Part shown: positions 23,428 through 31,201 of the stretch, one piece after another
How positions within the stretch are numbered: the stretch's first letter is position 1
How the letters are laid out: each line of letters opens with the position of its first letter
Origin: Defluviicoccus sp.
Lineage (GTDB): Bacteria; Pseudomonadota; Alphaproteobacteria; MPNO01
Direction of reading: 5' to 3'
Assembly (NCBI GenBank): GCA_022826125.1
Contig: JAJDVM010000012.1
Coordinates: 1 to 45,895, forward strand
Length of the DNA: 45,895 bases
Translations under genes and position numbers: made by a program
Notes under the pieces: generated by a model
The model's database searches: none
The model's input: the letters and a program-made list of their open reading frames with translations, nothing else
What the model was told of the DNA's origin: nothing

Positions 23428-23823
23428 CTACACCGTCACCGCCAGCGGATGCTCCGCGAGGCGGCGGTCGGCGGTGAGCAGCCTGAGGCCCTCTTCCTGC
23501 GCCTGGACGAGGAGAAGCTCGTCGAACGGGTCCTTGTGGTCGAGCGGCGGCTCCAGCGCCTTGGCGGCGTGCGCCATCGTCATCGGCAGGAAGGTTACGT
23601 CCTGACCTTCGAGCGCGGCGAGAACGTCGCCCGGATCGAACGGGCTCTTGCGCGCGCCCGAGGGATGGCGGGCGTTGTACTTCAGCCGCATCTCCCAGAT
23701 CGAAACCGCGCTCACATGGAGCCGGGCCTCGTGCGCGGCGAGAAACCGGCGATCCTCCTCGGGCAACGTTCCGAACGCTTCCATCAGCCGGTAGAGGTAG
23801 GTCGTGTCGAGGAGGACATCCAC
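23428..23823 (-). CDS. vapC: VapC-type PIN-domain toxin
   Basis: A 131-residue PIN protein starting at GTG 23823. Acidic residues fit the RNase site: D5 (LLDTTYLYR), the Glu in SIWEMRLK, the Asp in HKDPFDELLL and the Asp in TADRRL. This branch of PIN proteins usually pairs with Phd/YefM antitoxins. The matching phd gene (24029-24310) lies upstream on the same strand, but a 206-bp MITE-like element separates them, ending 3 bp from this start codon. Expression may now depend on read-through or on sequence within the element. Confidence 0.85.
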   Translation of the reverse strand: MDVLLDTTYLYRLMEAFGTLPEEDRRFLAAHEARLHVSAVSIWEMRLKYNARHPSGARKSPFDPGDVLAALEGQDVTFLPMTMAHAAKALEPPLDHKDPFDELLLVQAQEEGLRLLTADRRLAEHPLAVTV

Positions 23824-23826
23824 TTC

Positions 23827-24032
23827 CTAGAGCCTGTCCGTTTCAGATTGAATCGCTGCCAAGCCAGGAGCCGCCCTTCGATACGGCGCTGGCGCGCCTA
23901 CTCAGGGTGAGGATATGGGTGAATTCCAAAAGAAAAATTCCTCATCCCGAGTAGGCGCGCCAGCGCCGTATCGAGGGACGGGCCACGGTCGCGCCGTGCG
24001 CTACGCTTCCACATAGAGCGGACAGGCTCTAG
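23827..24032. mobile_element. MITE-like element inserted between phd and vapC
   Basis: A 206-bp non-coding element bounded by perfect 14-bp inverted repeats CTAGAGCCTGTCCG (23827-23840) and CGGACAGGCTCTAG (24019-24032). Its centre is one copy of the window's palindromic repeat (23874-23977). Removing it with one CTAG (or TA) restores a continuous phd-vapC junction with phd stop TAG, GGAA and vapC GTG. The target duplication is therefore CTAG (the YTAR type known for IS5-group elements) or TA. The inserted end supplies the phd stop codon. No transposase is encoded, so it would need one in trans. Confidence 0.75.
23874..23977. repeat. Intergenic palindrome, copy 1
   Basis: Two inverted arms (23874-23912 and 23940-23977) around a 27-bp AT-rich spacer. 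Each arm begins near C-G-A-T-A-C, carries a small hairpin (GGCGCTGGCGCGCC in both arms), and continues TACTC(A/G)GGRTGAGG. The copy lies inside the MITE. Confidence 0.85.
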
Positions 24033-24310
24033 CAATCCTCTTCTTCTTCCAGCCCGAGCACCCGGCGGCTTAGAGCCGGATCGTGGAGCGCGGCTATCAT
24101 GGCTTCTGCCTCCTCCGCTGGCGCGTCCTCGATCCCAAGCCGCTTGCGCGTCGCTTCCAGCTTGTCGAAGTCGATGCCGCCGCGCCGGTCGCAGCGCACC
24201 AGCTCCGCGGCCGGGCGGCCGTGCTTGGTGATGATCACGCGCTCGCCGTTGCGGGCGGCCACGACGAGCTCGGAGAGGCGCGCTTTCGCCTCGCGCAGGG
24301 AAAGTTCCAT
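24029..24310 (-). CDS. phd: Phd/YefM-family antitoxin
   Basis: A 93-residue protein starting at ATG 24310. The N-terminal half (MELSLREAKARLSELVVAA, then RVIITKHGRPAAELV) is the Phd/YefM DNA-binding fold. The acidic C-terminal tail, ending in E-E-E-E-D-C, is the unstructured toxin-neutralising part. Its TAG stop codon now lies within the terminal repeat of the MITE. Its natural partner is the PIN toxin at 23428. Two direct repeats in its leader (24368-24386) are candidate autoregulatory sites. Confidence 0.83.
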   Translation of the reverse strand: MELSLREAKARLSELVVAARNGERVIITKHGRPAAELVRCDRRGGIDFDKLEATRKRLGIEDAPAEEAEAMIAALHDPALSRRVLGLEEEEDC

Positions 24311-24367
24311 AAGGGTCGCTCCCGATTCGGGTTTCCGGACTATGGGCCGTCCCGGGCCGCCATTCAA

Positions 24368-24386
24368 GACTACATCGTGACTACAT
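24368..24386. promoter_or_regulatory. Direct repeats upstream of phd
   Basis: GACTACAT occurs twice (24368-24375 and 24379-24386), exactly one helical turn apart, 58 bp ahead of phd in the 184-bp gap to the divergent permease gene. It is a candidate antitoxin-binding site or control for either gene. Confidence 0.35.
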
Positions 24387-24494
24387 ACGACGCGCGGTCG
24401 CGTTGGGTCGCGGCGGTGTGGTATGGAGGGGGGATACACTCGCCCGGCGCGCTGTGCGATATTGGGCGGTTCGCGGAGCAATAGGGCGCTCTCC

Positions 24495-25268
24495 ATGAAG
24501 GACCTGGTCCTGTTCAAGCCCGGCTTCCTGCCGGGGCTGGTGACGGTGATCGCCGCCATTATCCTTTGGCAGCTGATTTCCCTCCTCTTCCTGCCGGTGT
24601 TCCTGCCCGGCCCGCTGGTCCTGCTCGACCGGGTTATCGAGGTCTACGGCCAGGCCGAGACCTATCTGGTGGTCTGGCAGACGGTCTCGCGGATCTTCCA
24701 GGGGCTGGTTCTCTCGATGCTGATCGGGACCGCGATCGGCCTCGTCATGGGGCTCAGGCGCGACCTGGAAGCGTTCCTCGACAGCTGGATCATGGTGCTG
24801 CTGACTTTCCCGGCGATCTGCTGGGCGTTCCTGGCGGTGCTCTGGTTCGGCCTGTCCGAGATCGCGCCGCTGCTGACCGTTCTGCTGATCGTCTTCCCTT
24901 TCGTTTCGATGAACGTCTGGGAAGGCACCAAGGCGGTCGAGAAGGCCCTGATCGACATGGCCCATGTCTACCGCGCGAACCGCCGGCTGGTGATCCAGAA
25001 GGTGATCATCCCGCAGCTCATGCCCTACCTGTTCTCGGCGCTCCGCATCGCGCTCTCGCTGTCGTGGAAGATCGTTCTCGTCGGCGAGGCGTTCGGGGTG
25101 GCGAGCGGCGTGGGCCAGCGGCTGGTCTTCTGGTTCGAGGACACCCGCGTCGACATGATGCTGGCCTGGGGCATCAGCTTCATGGTCATCATGACCATCA
25201 TCGATCTGCTGATTTTCCGCCTGTGGGAAAAGCGCACATTCGTCTGGAGGCACAAATTTGCAACCTGA
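24495..25268 (+). CDS. ABC transporter permease, SsuC/TauC-like (first of two)
   Basis: A 257-residue inner-membrane protein with about six hydrophobic helices. ATG 24495 follows the end of a long open leader and starts the first membrane segment ([16 protein letters not shown]). The cytoplasmic EAA-type loop is present in the [31 protein letters not shown] region, which docks the ATPase. The family imports nitrate, sulfonates, taurine or aromatic acids. It overlaps the ATPase gene by 11 bases. A second, distinct permease gene follows the ATPase, suggesting a heterodimeric channel. No binding protein is encoded in this operon. Confidence 0.87.
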   Translation: MKDLVLFKPGFLPGLVTVIAAIILWQLISLLFLPVFLPGPLVLLDRVIEVYGQAETYLVVWQTVSRIFQGLVLSMLIGTAIGLVMGLRRDLEAFLDSWIMVLLTFPAICWAFLAVLWFGLSEIAPLLTVLLIVFPFVSMNVWEGTKAVEKALIDMAHVYRANRRLVIQKVIIPQLMPYLFSALRIALSLSWKIVLVGEAFGVASGVGQRLVFWFEDTRVDMMLAWGISFMVIMTIIDLLIFRLWEKRTFVWRHKFAT

Positions 25269-26097
25269 CCAAGCAACCGTAACCCTGGGGGAGGCCGGGC
25301 CCGACCGGGCGACGGTCGTCTCCGTCGACAATCTGACCAAGCGCTTCAACGTCCCCGGCGGCGAAGAGAAGTTCGTGGTCCTGGACGCGATCAGCCTCAA
25401 GGTGCACGAAGGCAGCTTCGCCGCCATCGTCGGCCCCTCGGGCTGCGGGAAATCGACGCTGCTCAACATCATCTCGGGCATCGAGACCCACGACCCCAGC
25501 GACGGCGGGTCGGTCACCGTCCATCCCCGGGCGGGCGAAGGCGGCGAGCCGCGCATCGGCTACGTCTTCCAGAGCGCGCGGCTGCTCAACTGGCTCACCG
25601 TCGAGGGCAATCTCCAGTTCGCCCTGGAGGCGCAGCAGATTCCGCGCGGCGTCTGGGGCGAGAGGGTGTCCAAATACCTGGAAATGGTCGGCCTCGCCGG
25701 GCAGGAGAAGAACTACCCGCTCAACCTGTCGGGCGGGATGCAGCAGCGCGTCGCGATCGCTCGCGCGCTCGCGATCGAGCCCGATATCCTGCTGATGGAC
25801 GAGCCGTTCAGCCATCTCGACGAGATCACCGCGCGCAAGATGCGCTTCGACCTGATGGACATCCTGGCGCGCGCCAAGACGACGATCCTGTTCGTCACTC
25901 ACGACCTCGGCGAGGCGGTGTTCCTGTCCGACCACATCTACATGATGAGCACCAAGCCGGCGCGCATCTTCAAGCGGGTCGACGTCGACGTGCCGCGGCC
26001 GCGCAAGCCGGAGGACCCGCAGATCTTCGACATGGAGAAGGAGCTCGTGCGGGAGTTCTTCAGCGTGCTCGACGCCGACGCGATCGCGGAGGGCTAG
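25258..26097 (+). CDS. ABC transporter ATP-binding protein, SsuB/TauB/NrtD-like
   Basis: A 279-residue ATPase read from TTG 25258, inside the end of the permease gene. All motifs are intact: Walker [11 protein letters not shown]-loop VFQSARLL, signature LSGGMQQR, Walker B LLMDEP, D-loop SHLD and the switch His in VTHDLGEA. The [11 protein letters not shown] segment after the His is typical of nitrate/sulfonate importers. It energises the two flanking permeases at the cytoplasmic face. The weak TTG start within the upstream gene implies translational coupling. Confidence 0.92.
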   Translation: MQPDQATVTLGEAGPDRATVVSVDNLTKRFNVPGGEEKFVVLDAISLKVHEGSFAAIVGPSGCGKSTLLNIISGIETHDPSDGGSVTVHPRAGEGGEPRIGYVFQSARLLNWLTVEGNLQFALEAQQIPRGVWGERVSKYLEMVGLAGQEKNYPLNLSGGMQQRVAIARALAIEPDILLMDEPFSHLDEITARKMRFDLMDILARAKTTILFVTHDLGEAVFLSDHIYMMSTKPARIFKRVDVDVPRPRKPEDPQIFDMEKELVREFFSVLDADAIAEG

Positions 26098-26098
26098 G

Positions 26099-26881
26099 AT
26101 GAGCTCGAAATGGAAAGCGGTCGGGCTGCGGGCGGGCTCGATCGTCGTCCTGGTCGTCATCTGGTGGATCACCGCCCTCTGGATGGGCGACGAGACCGTG
26201 CTGCCCGGACCGGTGCTGATCGGCGCCACCATCCTCGCCAACCTGGCGTCGCTCGGCCCCGAGGGTCACACGGCCTTCTTCCACATCGGCATCTCGCTCG
26301 CGCGCATCTTCGTCACCTTCGCGGCGGCGATGCTGCTCGGCATCGGCATCGGGCTGGGCATGGGCCTGCGCAAGCTTTTCGAGCATTCGCTGCTCGCGCT
26401 GATCCCGCTCGCGCTCACCATGCCGACCATCCTGATGGTGTTCCTCGCCGTTCTCTGGTTCGGCTTCAACGAGGTCGGCAGCCTGGTCGCGGTGATCGGC
26501 GTGGTGACGCCGTTCGTGGCGGTCAACATCTTCGAGGGCGCCAAGGCGATGGACAAGTCGCTGATCGACATGGCGAAGTCCTTCAAGGCCGACCGCCGGG
26601 CGCTGATCCGCAAGGTCTACCTGCCGCAGCTCATGCCCTACATCTTCTCGGCGTTCCGCTTCTCCTTCGGGATGACCTGGAAGATCGTCGCGCTGGCCGA
26701 GACCTTCGGCATCAAGTTCGGCATCGGCTACATGTTCTTCTTCTGGTTCGAGCAGTTCAGCATGGAGCAGGTGCTGGCCTGGGTGATCCTGTTCGTGATC
26801 CTGATGCTGATCCTCGAGCACGGCGTATTCGCGAGGCTGGAGCACCGCGCCTTCCGCTGGCGCCCGTCGCATTCGAATTAG
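26099..26881 (+). CDS. ABC transporter permease, SsuC/TauC-like (second)
   Basis: A 260-residue membrane protein starting one base after the ATPase stop. It has the same architecture as the first permease, with about six helices and the EAA-type loop in KSLIDMAKSFKADRRALIRKVYLPQLMPYIFS; that loop closely matches the first permease, so the pair arose by duplication. The heterodimer with the 24495 product would form the channel. A copy of the palindromic repeat begins 8 bp after the stop and may shape the mRNA 3' end. Confidence 0.88.
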   Translation: MSSKWKAVGLRAGSIVVLVVIWWITALWMGDETVLPGPVLIGATILANLASLGPEGHTAFFHIGISLARIFVTFAAAMLLGIGIGLGMGLRKLFEHSLLALIPLALTMPTILMVFLAVLWFGFNEVGSLVAVIGVVTPFVAVNIFEGAKAMDKSLIDMAKSFKADRRALIRKVYLPQLMPYIFSAFRFSFGMTWKIVALAETFGIKFGIGYMFFFWFEQFSMEQVLAWVILFVILMLILEHGVFARLEHRAFRWRPSHSN

Positions 26882-26888
26882 GGGGGCG

Positions 26889-26989
26889 CCCCTCGATACG
26901 GCGCTGGCGCGCCTACTCGGGATGAGGGGGTGGTTGCCCGCTTCGTTCTACCCTCACCCTGAGCAGCGGCGAAGCCGCGTATCGAAGGG
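26889..26989. repeat. Intergenic palindrome, copy 2
   Basis: Inverted arms at 26889-26928 and 26951-26989. The left hairpin is GGCGCTGGCGCGCC; the right arm, read in the same orientation, has GCGGCTTCGCCGC. It lacks the MITE terminal repeats and sits between a permease stop (26881) and a convergent gene end (27010). Confidence 0.85.
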
Positions 26990-27009
26990 CGCTCGAACCG
27001 AATCCGCCC

Positions 27010-28245
27010 CTACGCCGCTGCGCGCATCTCCGGCGGGCAGACGTCGCGCAGGAGGCGGCGGTCGGGGGCGATCTCCCTGCCCTCGCGGAACACCGTCCCG
27101 GGCACCAGCCGGCGGTCGACGACGAGCTCCTCGCCCATCGAATCGGTCAGCGCCCAGCACCCCTCGGCAAGGTCGAGGATCGTGAGGTCCGCGCGGCTGC
27201 CGGGCGCCAGCGTGCCGATCTCGTTTTCCTCGCCCAGGATCAGGGCCGGATTGAGCGTCGCCCTCTTCACGACATCGGCCAGGTCCATGCCGAGCGCCCA
27301 CAGCTTCGACATCGCCCCGCACAGGCTGTAGTCGAGCCTGGAATCGTCGTGATAGGCGTGGAAGTCGGAATGCACGTCGCTCGATATCGTGTTGGGCAGC
27401 ACGCCTTCCGCCATCATCCGGCGCGCGATGTCGAACGAGAAATTGACCCCGTGGCCGATGTCGAAATGAATGCCGCGGTCCAGCGCCTCGTGGACGATCC
27501 GGGGCACCTCGCCGCCCGCCCCCATGATTCCGTCCGGCATGGTGCTGTAGACATGGGCGAGCGTGGTGCCGGGGTTGAGCGCCGGCACCACCTGCTCCAG
27601 CACGCCCGCGGGATCGGGGCGGTTGGTCTCGTCGACGGGGAACAGCTCGCCGGTATGGACGTAGAGCGGGAGCCCGGTCCGCTCGCCGGCCTCGACCGCC
27701 ATCTTCAGGACTTCGAGCCCCCAGTGAGAGAGCCCGCCCGATTCGCCGTGGCTCTTGATCCCCTTGACCAGACGGGGATACGCGGCGGCGGCCTCGGCGA
27801 TCGCCTCGATGCGCATCATGCCCGGGTTGTGGAGCGTGGTGCCCTCCATCCCGCCCTTGAGCGCGCCGGCCAGGTTGGCGGAGACGAAGGCCCTCACGTC
27901 GGTCTCGGCGGGTTGCGCGATATAGGCGTCGAACCCGCCGACGGTCCATGCGCCCGAGCTCCCCTGGTCGACGATCGTGGTGGCGCCCGAATGCACCCCC
28001 GCCTCGTCCGGATGGAGGCCGAAATTGGTCACCCACTCGTAGACATGGACGTGGAAGTCGATCAGCCCGGGGCAGACCGTCTTGCCGCGCGCGTCGATCC
28101 GCCGCCCCGCGCTGTGGGGCGGCAGTTCCGGCGCGAACGCCGCGATCCTGCCGTCCGCGATTCCGATCTGGGCGGGCCCGCGATAGTCGCTGCCCGGGTC
28201 GACCGCGTCGTCGCAGTCCATGACGAGATCGTAGGCTTCGGTCAC
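27010..28245 (-). CDS. Amidohydrolase/deacetylase-family metallohydrolase
   Basis: A 411-residue amidohydrolase-superfamily protein, nearest in pattern to dihydroorotase-like deacetylases. Metal-site features: HVHVYE after the GLIDF strand, a likely carboxylated Lys in KGIKSHGESGG, His in YVHTGE, His in LAHVYST, and Asp in SSDVHSDFH. The C terminus returns to the composite beta domain (GSRADLTILDL). These enzymes hydrolyse cyclic amides, hydantoin-like rings or N-acyl groups. It starts 4 bp after the VOC gene and ends the minus-strand operon running from about 32674. The exact amide is unknown. Confidence 0.85.
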   Translation of the reverse strand: MTEAYDLVMDCDDAVDPGSDYRGPAQIGIADGRIAAFAPELPPHSAGRRIDARGKTVCPGLIDFHVHVYEWVTNFGLHPDEAGVHSGATTIVDQGSSGAWTVGGFDAYIAQPAETDVRAFVSANLAGALKGGMEGTTLHNPGMMRIEAIAEAAAAYPRLVKGIKSHGESGGLSHWGLEVLKMAVEAGERTGLPLYVHTGELFPVDETNRPDPAGVLEQVVPALNPGTTLAHVYSTMPDGIMGAGGEVPRIVHEALDRGIHFDIGHGVNFSFDIARRMMAEGVLPNTISSDVHSDFHAYHDDSRLDYSLCGAMSKLWALGMDLADVVKRATLNPALILGEENEIGTLAPGSRADLTILDLAEGCWALTDSMGEELVVDRRLVPGTVFREGREIAPDRRLLRDVCPPEMRAAA

Positions 28246-28249
28246 GGAT

Positions 28250-28681
28250 CTACTCCGCGGCTTCCGCCGGCGCCTCCTCTTCGGCCGGCACGACCTCCTT
28301 GACCGCGCCGCGCCAGCCGTTCTCGGTCAGGTCGAAGATCTGGCCGAGCGGGTCGCGGTACTTCACCTCGTAGAAGGTGTTGGGGTTGCCCGTCGGCTCG
28401 CCCATCACGTGGGTCGCGCCGGCCGCCTCGACCTTGCGGCGCGCCTCGTCGATGTCGTCGACCCAGATGCCGAAATGCTCGATGCCGAAGAACGGCTCCT
28501 CGCCCTCGTAGCCGAGCGGCCGCCCCTCGCGCGCCAGAAGCGCGACGTTGATCGTGCCGTCCGACATGTAGACGCCGCTGCCGGCCTTGCCGACGGCCTT
28601 CATGTCGAACGCTTCCTCGAAGAATTTCTGCGCGACCTCGAGATCCTGGACCGAAATCGCGATATGCCGGAGTTTGGCCAT
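28250..28681 (-). CDS. VOC-superfamily (glyoxalase-like) protein
   Basis: A 143-residue single-module pair VOC protein. It begins KLRHIAISVQDLEVAQKFF, the canonical beta-alpha-beta start. Metal ligands are probably His5 (RHIAIS), Glu or His in FGIEHFGIWV, and Glu or Asp near QIFDLTENG. The C-terminal 20 residues are an acidic, Ala-rich tail (EEEAPAEAAE) not needed for the fold. Possible activities include glyoxalase-type isomerisation, epimerisation or dioxygenation. It is 4 bp ahead of the amidohydrolase gene and 76 bp after the UbiD-family gene, all on one strand. Confidence 0.8.
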   Translation of the reverse strand: MAKLRHIAISVQDLEVAQKFFEEAFDMKAVGKAGSGVYMSDGTINVALLAREGRPLGYEGEEPFFGIEHFGIWVDDIDEARRKVEAAGATHVMGEPTGNPNTFYEVKYRDPLGQIFDLTENGWRGAVKEVVPAEEEAPAEAAE

Positions 28682-28757
28682 GACTAGTCTCCCGTTGGCG
28701 GGGCGATGCTCTCAACCCGGCGGGAGGGAGTCAACGATTTGCGCCCCGGCCGCCGCC

Positions 28758-30161
28758 CTACCCGTCGAGATAGTCCTCCAGCCTGATCCGCTCCCACGCC
28801 TCCTTGGGCGGCACGATTCGGTCGGCGAAGGGGAGCGTCGCGGGGCGCGTCGCGTCGACGATCATCTTGGTCTGCATCGGGCCCTTGTCGGTCCTGACTT
28901 CGCCGTAGGCGGAGGGATCGAGATGGGCGCCCATGGCGAACGGGATGGCGGTCACGTCGCGGTCGGCCTGGACGTGGGTCGAGATCGCCCAAAGCACGTC
29001 GGAATCGTTGTAGATGTCGATCTCGTCGTCGACCACGATGGCGATCTTGACGTTGGGATCGCCGGCGAGCGCCGCCATGCCGGCCGACTTCCCCTCGCCC
29101 GGCACCCGCTTCCTGATCTTGATGTAGGCGGTGAAGGTGCAGTTCCCCGACGGCGGCAGATGGACGCCGGTGACCGACGGCACCAGCTTGGCGACCGCGT
29201 TGTAGAGCGCGGTCTCGAAGGTGAGCGCGCCGGCCAGGTTGTGCTCGCGGTGCGACGGGTCGAGGTCGTGATAGACCGCGTCGCGCCGCATGGTGATCCC
29301 GGTCACCTGCATCAGTCCGACCGGGTCCTTGGCCGGGCCGTAGAACCCGGTGTATTCGGAGAACGGCCCGTCCGACGTCTCCTTCGCGGGGTCGAGGAAC
29401 CCCTCGATGGCGATCTCGGCCCAGGCCGGCACCGGGATGTCGACGGTCTCGCCCGGCACCACCTCGAGCGGCTCGCCCATCAGCGCGCCCATCATCTCGT
29501 ACTCGTCGGAATCGAAGGGCTGCTTGGACAAGGTGCCGAGGATCGCGGCCGGGTGGTGGCCGATGAACAGCACCGCGTCCATCGGCTTATTCATCTCGCG
29601 GTACTTGCGGTAGATGTAGCCCGCGTGGTGGGCCGGGTTGAACATGCAGGCGAGCTCGGCCCTGCCCTTGATCTCGTGGCGGTAGACGCCGGCGTTGAGC
29701 ACCCCGGTCTCGGGGTCCTTCACCACCAGGCAGCCGATGGCGATGTACTTGCCGGAGTTCTTCACCGCGTGCTTGACGATGGGAAACTTGCCGAGATCGA
29801 CCTCGTCCCGGCCGATGACGACCTGCTTGACCGGCGCTTCGTCTCGCGGGACTTCCTTCGTCGGCACCGGCTTCGCCACGCGCTCGCGGAAGCGGTCGAG
29901 GATCTCCGACTTCGGCCGGTCGGGATCGACGCCGAGCGCGAGCCCGAGCAGCTCGTACTTGCCGAACAGGTTGGTCACGAGCGGCAGCTCCGAGCCGTCG
30001 ACCTTCTCGAAGCGGATGACCGGATAGTCGTCCCGCGCGGCGAGCTTCTGCTGGATCACGCAGGGCTCGTAGACCGGATCGACCGGGCGGGTGACGGACT
30101 GGAAATAGTCCGGGCCCATCTGCCGGGCCTCGGCGAGGAAGGTTCTCAGGTCCTTGTTCAT
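28758..30161 (-). CDS. UbiD-family (de)carboxylase, second and distinct copy
   Basis: A 467-residue UbiD-fold protein, about 75 residues shorter than the first. ATG 30161 opens the conserved domain. The catalytic Arg is R161 in NAGVYRHE. The segment equivalent to EGPFGE reads D264-GPFS-E269, so the first acid of the usual Glu pair is Asp here. The prenyl-FMN and metal region (HHAGYIYRKYREM, then FIGHHPAAILG) is otherwise well formed. It is only distantly similar to the protein at 9898, so the substrates probably differ. Its neighbours are a quinone oxidoreductase (11 bp upstream) and VOC and amidohydrolase genes downstream. Confidence 0.9.
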   Translation of the reverse strand: MNKDLRTFLAEARQMGPDYFQSVTRPVDPVYEPCVIQQKLAARDDYPVIRFEKVDGSELPLVTNLFGKYELLGLALGVDPDRPKSEILDRFRERVAKPVPTKEVPRDEAPVKQVVIGRDEVDLGKFPIVKHAVKNSGKYIAIGCLVVKDPETGVLNAGVYRHEIKGRAELACMFNPAHHAGYIYRKYREMNKPMDAVLFIGHHPAAILGTLSKQPFDSDEYEMMGALMGEPLEVVPGETVDIPVPAWAEIAIEGFLDPAKETSDGPFSEYTGFYGPAKDPVGLMQVTGITMRRDAVYHDLDPSHREHNLAGALTFETALYNAVAKLVPSVTGVHLPPSGNCTFTAYIKIRKRVPGEGKSAGMAALAGDPNVKIAIVVDDEIDIYNDSDVLWAISTHVQADRDVTAIPFAMGAHLDPSAYGEVRTDKGPMQTKMIVDATRPATLPFADRIVPPKEAWERIRLEDYLDG

Positions 30162-30172
30162 TGCGTTCGCCT

Positions 30173-31141
30173 TCAGGGGATCAGGACGGTGGAGCCGGTG
30201 GTGGCGCGGGCTTCGAGCGCCCGGTGCGCGTCGGACGCTTCGGCGAGCGGCCACTCCTGGTTGACGTTTATCGTAACGATGCCGCGCTCCACCAGGTCGA
30301 ACAGGCGCCCGGCGGCGGTCTCGATCATCTCGCGCGTCGCGATATGATCGGCGAGGCCGGGCCGGGTCACGAACTTGGAGCCGCCCTGCAGGAGGCCGGT
30401 GTCGAGTTGCGGGAACGGTCCCGACGCCTGGCCGAACCCCGCGACGACGCCGCGCGGCCGCGTGCAGCGGATCGAATCGAGAAAGGTGTCGGCGCCGATC
30501 GAATCGTAGACCGCGTGCGCGCCCTCGCCGCCGGTGATCTCCAGCACCCGGTCGGCGAAGGTCTCGCGCGTATAGACGATCGGGTGGTCGCACCCGTGCG
30601 CCGCCGCGAGCTCGGCCTTCTCGTCCGATCCCACGGTGCCGATCACCGTCGCGCCGAGATGCCTGGCCCACTGGCAGAAGATCAGCCCGACCCCGCCGGC
30701 GGCGGCGTGGATCACCACCGTGTCGCCGGCCCGCACCGGATGGGTCCAGTGGATGAGATAATGGACGGTCAGCCCCTTCAGCATCATTGCCGCCGCGGTC
30801 CGGTCGTCGATCCCGTCCGGCAGGCGGACGACCTTGTCGGCGGCGATCGTCCGCTCCTCGGCGTAAGAGCCGAGCGGCCCGGCATAGGCCACCCGGTCGC
30901 CGACGGCGAGCCCGGCCACGTCCGCGCCCACCGCCTCGACCGTGCCCGCGCCCTCGGAGCCGACGATGACCGGGAGGGTGAGCGGATAGACCCCGCGCCG
31001 GCGATACGTGTCTGCCATGTTGAGGCCGACCGCGGTGTGACGGATGAGCACCTGACCGGGCCCGGGAGCCGCGACCGGCGCCTCCTCCCAGGTCAGGACC
31101 TCCGGCCCGCCATACTCATGAACCACCAGGGCCCGCGTCAT
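30173..31141 (-). CDS. NADPH:quinone oxidoreductase (zinc-free MDR family)
   Basis: A 322-residue medium-chain reductase. The N-terminal GroES-like domain contains VGSEGAGTVEAVG, and the cofactor domain has AAAGGVGLIFCQWARHLGA. The structural and catalytic zinc cysteines of alcohol dehydrogenases are absent, as in QOR/zeta-crystallin proteins. It reduces quinones or enones with NADPH in the cytoplasm. It begins at ATG 31141 and precedes the UbiD-family gene by 11 bp, suggesting reduction of an unsaturated product or substrate in the same pathway. It follows the AtzA-like gene by 60 bp. Confidence 0.9.
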   Translation of the reverse strand: MTRALVVHEYGGPEVLTWEEAPVAAPGPGQVLIRHTAVGLNMADTYRRRGVYPLTLPVIVGSEGAGTVEAVGADVAGLAVGDRVAYAGPLGSYAEERTIAADKVVRLPDGIDDRTAAAMMLKGLTVHYLIHWTHPVRAGDTVVIHAAAGGVGLIFCQWARHLGATVIGTVGSDEKAELAAAHGCDHPIVYTRETFADRVLEITGGEGAHAVYDSIGADTFLDSIRCTRPRGVVAGFGQASGPFPQLDTGLLQGGSKFVTRPGLADHIATREMIETAAGRLFDLVERGIVTINVNQEWPLAEASDAHRALEARATTGSTVLIP

Positions 31142-31201
31142 GCCGCCTCTCCGTCGATTCGCCGCGCCGGTCCATCCTAGCAGACGGCGCCGGATGACGG
31201 G

